DNA from: Emticicia sp051209875
GTDB taxonomy: Bacteria > Bacteroidota > Bacteroidia > Cytophagales > Spirosomataceae
Length of the DNA: 64,000 bases
Direction of reading: 5' to 3'
Assembly (NCBI RefSeq): GCF_051209875.1
Contig: NZ_JBNTQY010000001.1
Span: forward strand, 434,001 to 498,000
How positions within the stretch are numbered: the stretch's first letter is position 1; each line of letters begins with the position of its first letter. Of the stretch, positions 15,566 to 22,957 are shown one piece after another. Both the position numbers and the translations under genes were made by a program. The notes under the pieces are model-generated. The model had not been told where the DNA came from. It saw nothing but the letters and a program-made list of their open reading frames with translations, and ran no database searches.

Positions 15566-16447
15566 ATGAATAATTTTCAAAAAGTAGATGTTCAGATTTT
15601 GAATGCCTTCGTTGATGGCGATGAAGGGGGAAATCCAGCAGGAGTAGTATTAGATGCTGATGATTTGTCAAATGAACAAAAATTAAAAATTGCTACCAAA
15701 GTTGGTCTATCTGAGACTGCGTTTGTTTCAAAATCACAAATAGCAGATTTTAAACTTGATTTCTTCACGCCTAACAAACAAATTGCCCATTGCGGACATG
15801 CAACAATTGCAACTTTTTCGTATTTATCAAAATTAGGAAAGATAAAAAGTCAACATTCTTCAAAAGAAACCATTGATGGAATAAGAGAAATTTTATTACA
15901 AGACGATTGGGCTTTTATGGAACAGAAAGCCCCAACGTACATTGATGTTCAAGGACGAGAGGAAGTAATATTAAAATCTTTGCATTTGACCAAAAACGAT
16001 TTATTCGGAAATGCTCCAATTTCAATAATTAATACTGGAAATTCTTTTGCTCTTATTCCAGTGGCAAATCCAGAAATATTAAAAAATATCAAACCCGATT
16101 TCGATAGTATCAATCAAATAAGTGAAGAATTTGACTTAATCGGCTACTATGTTTTCTGCACACAAACAGATAATGGAGAAAGAGATGCAGACACAAGAAT
16201 GTTTGGGCCAAGATATGGAATTGAAGAGGAAGCGGGTACAGGAATGGCAGCAGGTCCGTTGGCATTCTATCTTTATGATAAACTTAATTTGAAGAAAGAA
16301 AGAATTTTAATTCAACAAGGACGGTTTATGAAAACCCCTTCGCCAAGTTTAATTATAGTAGATTTGATAATAGAAAATGGTAGGGTTGAAAAAATTATGG
16401 CAGGAGGAAAAGGTGTATTAAGCAAAACAATGATTATTGAAATATAA
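15566..16447 (+). CDS. PhzF-family isomerase/epimerase-like protein
   Basis: 293 residues of the PhzF family (diaminopimelate-epimerase fold). PhzF isomerises a phenazine precursor in pseudomonads; most family members, including this one, have no known substrate. Seen: FVDGDEGGNPAGVVLDAD near the start, Glu50 in GLSETAFV (the acid/base residue of the family), FFTPNKQIAHCGHATIA, and a second-half EEEAGTGMAAGPLAFYL. No phenazine genes are present. It stands alone between the sigma-factor gene and the dipeptidase gene, with its own 177-bp upstream spacer. Confidence 0.88.
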   Translation: MNNFQKVDVQILNAFVDGDEGGNPAGVVLDADDLSNEQKLKIATKVGLSETAFVSKSQIADFKLDFFTPNKQIAHCGHATIATFSYLSKLGKIKSQHSSKETIDGIREILLQDDWAFMEQKAPTYIDVQGREEVILKSLHLTKNDLFGNAPISIINTGNSFALIPVANPEILKNIKPDFDSINQISEEFDLIGYYVFCTQTDNGERDADTRMFGPRYGIEEEAGTGMAAGPLAFYLYDKLNLKKERILIQQGRFMKTPSPSLIIVDLIIENGRVEKIMAGGKGVLSKTMIIEI

Positions 16448-16543
16448 AAAGACTTTCCATAATCTGAACTTTGAAATGAAATAAGATTTACTTTTGAGGT
16501 AGATTTTATAAATAATGGCATATTTAAGCTTTTCTTAGAGAAA

Positions 16544-17923
16544 ATGAACACTTACATCGAACAAAATAAAGACCGTTTTTTAAGCGAACTTTTTGATTTT
16601 TTACGCATTCCATCAGTTAGTGCTGATTCAAAATTTCAGCCAGATATGCTTCATGCGGCTGAATATATCAAAGAAAAATTATTGGCAGCAGGATTGGATA
16701 AAGCTGAGATTTGTCCAACAGCAGGACATCCAATTGTTTATGCTGAGAAAATTGTAAATGCTTCATTACCAACTATTTTGGTTTATGGACATTATGATGT
16801 TCAGCCCGCTGACCCCTACGAATTGTGGGACTCTCCACCATTTGAACCAACCATTAAAGTAACAAAAAACCATCCCGATGGAGCAATTTTTGCTCGTGGC
16901 TCATGCGACGACAAAGGGCAGATTTATATGCACGTAAAAGCCATTGAAATGATGTTGGCTGATGGAGGTTTGCCATGTAATGTAAAAATAATGTTTGAAG
17001 GCGAGGAAGAAGTTGGCTCTGAAAATTTGGGTGTATTTGTAAAAGCAAATAAAGAAAAACTCGCAGCTGATTTGATTTTAATTTCTGACACTTCAATCAT
17101 TGCTAATGATATTCCATCAGTTGAAACAGGCCTACGTGGTTTGACTTATATGGAAGTTGCGGTAACTGGTCCAAACCGTGATTTGCACTCTGGTGTTTAT
17201 GGGGGTGCTGTTGCAAATCCAGTTAATGTGCTTTGTCAAATGATAGCTTCTTTGCATGATGCTGATGGAAAAGTAACAGTGAAAGGTTTTTATGACAAAG
17301 TTGATGAACTTTCGCAAGAAGAAAGAAATGCTTTAGAGTCAGCTCCTTTTGATTTGGAAGCATATAAACTCGACCTTGATATTGCCGATGTTTCGGGTGA
17401 AAAAGGTTATACTACTCGTGAGCGAGCATCTATTCGTCCAACACTTGATGTAAATGGCATTTGGGGCGGTTATACAGGCGAAGGCTCGAAAACTGTTTTA
17501 CCTTCAAAAGCCTTTGCAAAAATCTCTATGAGATTGGTTCCACACCAAGATTGGGAAGAAATTGCCGACCTTTTTGAAACACATTTCAAAGCGATTGCTC
17601 CAAATACGGTTAAAATAAAAGTAAGTCGTCACCACGGGGGACAACCTTATGTAACCCCAATAGACTCGCCAGGTTATAATGCGGCAATGCTTGCTATGGA
17701 AGAGGCTTGGGGACAAAAACCTGTGCCTACACGAGGTGGTGGAAGTATTCCAATTGTGGCTTTGTTTGAGCAAGAATTAGGCTTGAAATCAATTCTCTTT
17801 GGTTTTGGCTTAGATTCTGACGCTCTTCACTCACCAAATGAGCATTACGGACTTTTCAATTTCTTCAAAGGTATCGAAACAATTCCTTTGTTTTATAAGC
17901 ATTATGCTGAGTTGATGAAGTAA
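16544..17923 (+). CDS. M20 family dipeptidase
   Basis: A 459-residue zinc peptidase of the M20 (carnosinase/PepV-like) group, which splits dipeptides in the cytoplasm. Metal ligands: His and Asp in YGHYDVQPADPYELW at about residues 81-95, Asp in GSCDDKGQ near 120, Glu-Glu in EGEEEVGSENLG near 154 and His in DALHSPNEHYG near the C-terminus. The lid-domain motif LHSGVYGG is present. Length is typical. No signal peptide. The downstream DUF433 gene begins 33 bp later; the spacer holds TAAATTTG at 17930-17937, a possible -7 element for that pair. Confidence 0.93.
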   Translation: MNTYIEQNKDRFLSELFDFLRIPSVSADSKFQPDMLHAAEYIKEKLLAAGLDKAEICPTAGHPIVYAEKIVNASLPTILVYGHYDVQPADPYELWDSPPFEPTIKVTKNHPDGAIFARGSCDDKGQIYMHVKAIEMMLADGGLPCNVKIMFEGEEEVGSENLGVFVKANKEKLAADLILISDTSIIANDIPSVETGLRGLTYMEVAVTGPNRDLHSGVYGGAVANPVNVLCQMIASLHDADGKVTVKGFYDKVDELSQEERNALESAPFDLEAYKLDLDIADVSGEKGYTTRERASIRPTLDVNGIWGGYTGEGSKTVLPSKAFAKISMRLVPHQDWEEIADLFETHFKAIAPNTVKIKVSRHHGGQPYVTPIDSPGYNAAMLAMEEAWGQKPVPTRGGGSIPIVALFEQELGLKSILFGFGLDSDALHSPNEHYGLFNFFKGIETIPLFYKHYAELMK

Positions 17924-17956
17924 AAATCATAAATTTGTAGCAAAATATTAGAAATC

Positions 17957-18187
17957 ATGAAAACAAGCACGATTTTAATTGACCCAGAAACGATGAGTGG
18001 GGAACCCGTTTTTCGAGGTACTCGTGTAACTATTCAAACACTTTTTGATTATTTAGAAGACGGAGATATAGGGGATTTCCTAAGAAACTTTCCTTATATT
18101 TCTCGGGAAATGGTTACAGAGGTTTTAAGAGAAGTTTCGCATAGAGGAATTCCAAAACATAAAAAACATGCTAAAATTGCTGCTTGA
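17957..18187 (+). CDS. DUF433 protein, antitoxin-like
   Basis: 76 residues. ILIDPETMSGEPVFRGTRVT at residues 6-25 and a following helix-turn-helix-like segment are the DUF433 signature, a DNA-binding family commonly found upstream of a PIN-like partner. The next gene starts inside this one (20-bp overlap), which is the usual layout of toxin-antitoxin-like pairs. Expected role: repressor of the pair and neutraliser of the partner, inferred from family context and not shown here. Confidence 0.8.
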   Translation: MKTSTILIDPETMSGEPVFRGTRVTIQTLFDYLEDGDIGDFLRNFPYISREMVTEVLREVSHRGIPKHKKHAKIAA

Positions 18188-18542
18188 TGAAAATATAGGT
18201 TTGGATATTCAGCAAGAGTTGTCAAGTTTTGAAACTCATAGCCTAAAGGATATGGGATGGCTTGGTAAAAAGAATGGGGAATTAATGAAACTTATCAGTT
18301 TGGAAAGGTTTGATATTTTTATCACAACAGATAAAAATTTACCTTTCCAACAAAATCTTTCAAATTTGACCTATGCCTTGTGGGTCTTAGATAGCCCATC
18401 AAATAAAGTTTCTATGTTGAGATTATTTGTTCCTCTGATTATTCAAGAAATTGAATCATTGAATGGGCAAAAGCCTGAAAAGGCATTAAAATATATCACT
18501 GTTGAAGGTTTTAGCACTGGCAAAAAGAAACAAATGATATAG
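18168..18542 (+). CDS. DUF5615-like PIN-fold protein, probable toxin partner
   Basis: 124 residues. LKLLLDENIGLDIQQELSSF at the start and IFITTDKNLPFQQNLSN in the middle give the Asp-containing strands of the PIN-like DUF5615 fold (D7 and the TTDKN strand). Such proteins are thought to be RNases paired with DUF433 partners. It overlaps the DUF433 frame by 20 bp, so the two are translated together. The C-terminus (VEGFSTGKKKQMI) is basic. RNase activity has not been established for the family as far as I know. Confidence 0.75.
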   Translation: MLKLLLDENIGLDIQQELSSFETHSLKDMGWLGKKNGELMKLISLERFDIFITTDKNLPFQQNLSNLTYALWVLDSPSNKVSMLRLFVPLIIQEIESLNGQKPEKALKYITVEGFSTGKKKQMI

Positions 18543-18583
18543 AGAAGTTAAATTTATGAAAAAGTAACATGACATTTAACTTC

Positions 18584-19663
18584 TCAAACCATCTTCCCCT
18601 TTTCCACCGACAAAGCCCCTTTTTTTGAAAGGGCTTTTACGCCAAAAATCAAGTCGGCAAAGCGTGGGTCGGTGGTTAAACCTTTTTTGTAGCGACTATA
18701 AATTTGCTGAATCACAACTGAGTTTTTGAATAAACCAAAAACATAGAAATACAAAATATTTGATACATCTCGTCCACTTTTTTGGGCATAGCGGTCAGCA
18801 AATTCTTGACGATTAAGGTTTCCTGATACCCACGAAAGATTGAAGTTTTTCTCAAATGCTCCATCATTTGCTTCTGCCCAATAAGATAGCGAAGTACCTA
18901 AATCCATCATTGGGTCGCCTACGGTTGTCATTTCCCAATCTAAAACTGCTACTATTTCTGATAAATTATTGGCGTTTAACACTACATTATCATACTTGTA
19001 ATCGTTATGAATGAGTGTTGGTTTTCCTTCTGTGGGTAAGTTAGATTTTAACCAATTGGCCAAATTATCCATGTTGACTATCTCGTCAGTTTGTGAAGCC
19101 AAATAACGTTTATGCCAACCCTCTACTTGTCGTTGAATATATCCTTCAGGTTTTCCGATATTTATCAAACCAGTACTTTCAATATCAATGGCATGTAAAT
19201 CTGCTAAATTATCACAAAGAGCTTCTGATAATTTTCGCATTTCCTCAGGGGCAACCGAAGCCATTAACTTAGGAGCATCTTTCGCTCGCAAAATAATGCC
19301 CTGTACCCGCTCCATGATATAAAATGGACAACCCATCACAGATTCATCCTCAGTAAAAATAATCGGATTTGGCACTTTTTCGTAACCAACCGACCTGACA
19401 GCACTTAAAATTTTATACTCTCTACCCATGTCATGTCCACCTTTGATGTCTTTTGCACCAAAAGGAGGACGACGCAACACATATTCCTTATTTGCCGTTT
19501 TTAAGAAATACGTCAGATTTGAATATCCCCCCGGGAATTGAGAAACTTCTGTAATAGGTTCAAAATCAGGTAGTTGCGATTGAATAAAATCATTCAATCG
19601 CAACAAATCTAATTCTTCACCCTGCCTAACAGCGGTAGGAGTATCTATTTTTAAGGATGTCAT
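18584..19663 (-). CDS. Phosphotransferase family protein, ACAD10/11 kinase-domain-like
   Basis: 359 residues of the aminoglycoside/choline kinase fold, closest in pattern to the kinase domain of acyl-CoA dehydrogenase family members 10 and 11. Seen: FPGGYSNLTYFL and YVLRRPPFGAK (N-lobe with Lys or Arg), LIHNDYKYDNVVL (catalytic Asp) near residue 215, and AVLDWEMTTVGDPMMDLGTS (metal-binding Asp). The eukaryotic domains act on 4-hydroxyacyl-CoA; the substrate here is inferred at best. A start 6 codons upstream (TTG, 19681) lies inside a GTC-type repeat, so I prefer ATG 19663. Confidence 0.85.
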   Translation of the reverse strand: MTSLKIDTPTAVRQGEELDLLRLNDFIQSQLPDFEPITEVSQFPGGYSNLTYFLKTANKEYVLRRPPFGAKDIKGGHDMGREYKILSAVRSVGYEKVPNPIIFTEDESVMGCPFYIMERVQGIILRAKDAPKLMASVAPEEMRKLSEALCDNLADLHAIDIESTGLINIGKPEGYIQRQVEGWHKRYLASQTDEIVNMDNLANWLKSNLPTEGKPTLIHNDYKYDNVVLNANNLSEIVAVLDWEMTTVGDPMMDLGTSLSYWAEANDGAFEKNFNLSWVSGNLNRQEFADRYAQKSGRDVSNILYFYVFGLFKNSVVIQQIYSRYKKGLTTDPRFADLIFGVKALSKKGALSVEKGKMV

Positions 19664-19667
19664 CTTT

Positions 19668-19745
19668 GAGTCGACGGTCAACAGACCACAGTCAATAGTT
19701 TTAATGTGAACTTGGATTAATTCGTCATTCTACATTCTTCATTAA
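19668..19745. repeat. GTC-type repeat (19668-19698) next to GAATG-type repeat (19723-19745)
   Basis: GAGTCGACGGTCAACAGACC and ACAGTCAATAG units run into the phosphotransferase start; 25 bp further lies TCATTCTACATTCTTCATT, the complement of the GAATG class. Two classes in one 80-bp spacer. Confidence 0.55.
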
Positions 19746-21224
19746 TTACTGGTGTTCAGGTCTCAACAAATCATTCACTGTTTTTACAGGATTGAAAGTA
19801 ATTAAAGGTACTTCTACAAATAAAGTATTCCAATTTGCCATTGCACCATTCCAAAGCCCTGGTAATTCTTGTGCTTTTAGGTCTTTCCCACTTTGTGATT
19901 TTTGTGTATTGAAACCAGTTTTTGGGTCACGGAAGTCTAAAAGGTTGAACTTTTGACCTTTGTAATCTTTCAAAGCACAAATCAAATCAACAGGGTTGAA
20001 GTGCGTAGCTTTATCAAAAATCTCTTTTTGTTGTGGATTTTTCAAGTCAATTTGTGCCGATTCTACTACTTGCAATGAAGTTGAGCCATCAGCATTTTTT
20101 GCCCAAAATGGTCCACCACCAGGCTCGCCTACATTTTGTACCATGCCACAAATTCTTAATGGACGGTTGAGTTTTGTTCGACAATACTCAATTTGTTCTT
20201 CCAAAGAAAGGTCATCAAAACCGTCAGGAGGCAAGATACAAAGCTCGTTTTCCAAGAAAGCAGCCATTTCTTCTACATCGACTTCTTTCATTTTCACCCC
20301 ATCAATCATTTTCAAGAAAGCAAAAATAGCTTCTTGATAACTGACTAATAAACTCGCTAAGGCTTTTTTATAAATAACTGTTTGTGCTTTCAAGCTATCA
20401 GGCACAACATTATCAATGTTTTTAATGAAAACGATGTCAGCATCTTGGTCATTGAGATTTTCGAGTAAAGCTCCATGCCCCGCTGGGCGGAAAAGTAAAT
20501 CGCCATTGGCATTACGGAAAGGTGTGTTATCCAAATTGACGGCAATCGTATCAGTCGAAGGTTTTTGTTCTGAAAAACTGATGCTGTATTTAACACCATA
20601 TTCAGCTTCATAGCTCGCTAAAACACTTTCTATCAAAGCATTAAACTTGCTTCTGTGCTCCGGAGAAACCGTAAAGTGAAGATTTACTTTGCCCTTTGAA
20701 TTGGCATATTTTGCTCCTTCTACCAAATGTTCTTCGGCAGGGGTGCGAGTTTTTGAGCCATATTTATGGAATTCGAGCAAACCTTTTGGCAAACTTCCGT
20801 AATCAAGACCAGCATCAGTTAAAAGATATTTTAGTATGGTTTTATAATCGGCGGTTTCCGAACCTATGAGTTTCGATAAACTATTATAGAAAGCAAATTC
20901 TTGTAAACGTTCCAAAAACTCATTGACTGATTTATCAATTTTATCTTCTTCTAAAGCAGCAAAAAGCGACTTAAACATGCGTGAAGCAGCCCCTGAAGCT
21001 GGCACAAATTTCAATAATTTAAGGTTAAATGCTTGGTCATCGAAATCGGTTGCCAATTTGGCTGCTTTGTCATCGCCCAGGCGAATCATACCATCGTCGA
21101 TGGTAGCAGCTTTAATCACATTGAGGTATGGAAACCCATTTTTGAAGTTTTCGATTTGTTCTTGAATCGTCTCAAGATTTGCCCCACGAGCTTGTATTAG
21201 GTCAAGGTCTTTTTCGTTAAACAT
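19746..21224 (-). CDS. DUF4301 family protein
   Basis: 492 residues. I recognise the DUF4301 family of Bacteroidota by MFNEKDLDLIQARGANLETI at the start, LKFVPASGAASRMFKSLFAA near residue 75, and AGHGALLENLNDQDADIVFI near residue 255. The SGAASRMF loop and the GHGALLENL segment recall sugar-nucleotidyltransferase folds, but that resemblance is only my reading. No signal peptide, so cytoplasmic. Function unknown. The gene stands alone; upstream of its start is the empty CCCCTCC-type inverted element. Confidence 0.8.
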   Translation of the reverse strand: MFNEKDLDLIQARGANLETIQEQIENFKNGFPYLNVIKAATIDDGMIRLGDDKAAKLATDFDDQAFNLKLLKFVPASGAASRMFKSLFAALEEDKIDKSVNEFLERLQEFAFYNSLSKLIGSETADYKTILKYLLTDAGLDYGSLPKGLLEFHKYGSKTRTPAEEHLVEGAKYANSKGKVNLHFTVSPEHRSKFNALIESVLASYEAEYGVKYSISFSEQKPSTDTIAVNLDNTPFRNANGDLLFRPAGHGALLENLNDQDADIVFIKNIDNVVPDSLKAQTVIYKKALASLLVSYQEAIFAFLKMIDGVKMKEVDVEEMAAFLENELCILPPDGFDDLSLEEQIEYCRTKLNRPLRICGMVQNVGEPGGGPFWAKNADGSTSLQVVESAQIDLKNPQQKEIFDKATHFNPVDLICALKDYKGQKFNLLDFRDPKTGFNTQKSQSGKDLKAQELPGLWNGAMANWNTLFVEVPLITFNPVKTVNDLLRPEHQ

Positions 21225-21345
21225 AATAAGTCAGAGTTTATTCTTTTTGATTGTAGCTTATTGCGGTGTAATTTTACGAAAAATTAACTTTAGGGCAATG
21301 AAAGTAAGTCGGTTTTTATAATTGATTTTTGTTATCTACTGTTAT

Positions 21346-21504
21346 TTTCCCCTCCTTTTTTCAAGGAGGGGTGCCTGACGACAGTCGGCGGGGTGGTTTT
21401 AAGCGTAGAATTTGTTTTTAAAGTACCTCAACGACTTTTAACCACCCCGTCAAAATTCGACTACGTCAGAATTTTGCCACCCCTCCTTTTTTAAGGAGGG
21501 GAAA
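21346..21504. mobile_element. Empty 159-bp copy of the DUF559 unit ends
   Basis: Left end 21346-21398 and right end 21440-21504 are inverted and match the ends of the DUF559 unit at 5844-6337 (TTTCCCCTCC, AAGGAGGGG, GGGGTGGTT). Only 41 bp without a gene lie between them. In the right end the inner hairpin has changed: CAAAATTC and GAATTTTG flank GAC-TAC-GTC, so the stem is longer than in the other three ends. It ends 16 bp before the proA start codon. A miniature, non-autonomous derivative is the simplest reading. Confidence 0.6.
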
Positions 21505-21520
21505 TTAACGTCTAAATATT

Positions 21521-22771
21521 ATGACCTCCATTCTTCCTCTTTTACAAAAAACACAACAAGCGGCTGCCACAGTTCGTAGGCTTTCTGATGCTCAGAAAAG
21601 TCAATTACTTAATTATTTAGCTGAAATTGTAGAGCAATCGAAAGCTTTGATAATGTCTGAAAATCAAAAAGATTTAGACTTAATGGATAAAGCCGATGCA
21701 AAATATGACCGTTTACTTTTGAATGAAAATCGTATTCAAGGTCTGGCGGATTCTTTAAGAGAGGTAGCACTTCTACCCGACCCAACGGGTGAAATTTTGG
21801 TTGAAAGAAATCTTACTAATGGCTTGATTATCAAGAAGATAGCCGTGCCGATGGGTGTTGTAGGCGTTATTTATGAATCTCGTCCAAATGTTACGATTGA
21901 TGTAGCTTCGCTGTGTTTGCGTTCGGGCAATGCTTGTGTGCTAAAAGGTGGAAAAGAAGCTCATTTTTCAAATCAATGTTTGGTTTCGCTTATTCATCAA
22001 GCATTAAATCAATTTGGTATTCCCAATGAAGCGGTTTTGCTTTTACCAACTGATCGAAAATTTACAGAAGAATTATTGAAAGCAACTCGCTTTGTAGATA
22101 TTATTATACCACGTGGCTCAGATGCCTTGATTCAGTTTGTGCGTAAAAACTCACTCATTCCGACTATCGAAACTGGGGCTGGCGTAGTGCATACTTATGT
22201 TGAATCAAGTGCTGATTTGGAGAAAGCCAAAGAGATTATTGTCAATGCACGTGTTTCACGTCCGTCGGTTTGTAATTCTCTCGATTGTGCGATTGTCGAT
22301 GAAGCAATTATTGAGCAATTTTTGCCGCTGTTAGTTGAAGATTTCAATAAATGGAATGTAGAAGTTTATGCTGATGATTCATCTTATGCTGTTTTTGAAA
22401 AAATTGGCTACGAAAAACTTCATAAAGCTCAAGAAGAAGATTTTGGCAAAGAATGGTTAGATTATAAAATTTCTATCAAAACCGTCAAAAATATTGGTGA
22501 AGCACTGGCACATATTCAAGCATTTTCTTCCAGACATTCAGAAGCAATTTTGACTAAAAATCAAGTTTTTGCGGAAAGATTCCTTTCAGAAGTTGATGCC
22601 GCTGCAGTTTATCACAATGCATCTACAAGATTTACCGATGGTGGACAATTTGGTTTAGGAGCAGAAATAGGTATTTCTACACAAAAATTGCACGCACGTG
22701 GCCCTTTTGCTCTCGAAAAATTAGTTACTGAAAAATGGGTTGTTTTGGGTGATGGACAGGTGAGATGGTGA
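21521..22771 (+). CDS. proA: Glutamate-5-semialdehyde dehydrogenase (gamma-glutamyl phosphate reductase)
   Basis: 416 residues. It reduces gamma-glutamyl phosphate with NADPH to glutamate semialdehyde in proline synthesis. Seen: PMGVVGVIYESRPNVTIDVA near residue 112, LKGGKEAHFSN, and the active-site Cys251 in SRPSVCNSLD; FTDGGQFGLGAEIGISTQK and HARGPFALEKL close the protein. Full family length. proB is not adjacent, which is unusual because proB and proA are often together. The 159-bp inverted element directly before the start leaves only 16 bp for the ribosome-binding region. Confidence 0.96.
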   Translation: MTSILPLLQKTQQAAATVRRLSDAQKSQLLNYLAEIVEQSKALIMSENQKDLDLMDKADAKYDRLLLNENRIQGLADSLREVALLPDPTGEILVERNLTNGLIIKKIAVPMGVVGVIYESRPNVTIDVASLCLRSGNACVLKGGKEAHFSNQCLVSLIHQALNQFGIPNEAVLLLPTDRKFTEELLKATRFVDIIIPRGSDALIQFVRKNSLIPTIETGAGVVHTYVESSADLEKAKEIIVNARVSRPSVCNSLDCAIVDEAIIEQFLPLLVEDFNKWNVEVYADDSSYAVFEKIGYEKLHKAQEEDFGKEWLDYKISIKTVKNIGEALAHIQAFSSRHSEAILTKNQVFAERFLSEVDAAAVYHNASTRFTDGGQFGLGAEIGISTQKLHARGPFALEKLVTEKWVVLGDGQVRW

Positions 22772-22773
22772 GG

Positions 22774-22912
22774 CGAATTACGAATGACGATTTACGAATG
22801 ACGAATTGGAGGCTGAACGAATCGGACTGCAGAAGCTGCTAATGTATAAATTGTTGATAATCAGCTACTTGCACTCTTTCTATTCGTAAATCGTCATTCG
22901 TAAATCGTAATT
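22774..22912. repeat. CGAATGA-type inverted repeat
   Basis: Left arm 22774-22807 (repeats of ACGAATGACGATT) and right arm 22882-22912 (ATTCGTAAATCGTCATTCGT and on) are inverted around a 74-bp loop containing TTGATAATCAGC. It lies in the spacer after proA. Related: 32228-32256 and 46667-46785. Confidence 0.65.
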
Positions 22913-22925
22913 CCAGTTTTTTTTC

Positions 22926-22933
22926 TACTTTTG
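22926..22933 (+). promoter_or_regulatory. Candidate -7 element of the glucan phosphorylase-like gene
   Basis: TACTTTTG matches TAnnTTTG, 24 bp before the start codon; the -33 position falls in the repeat arm and holds no clear TTG. Confidence 0.4.
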
Positions 22934-22957
22934 TCATAGAAAATAAACCTATGAAAA

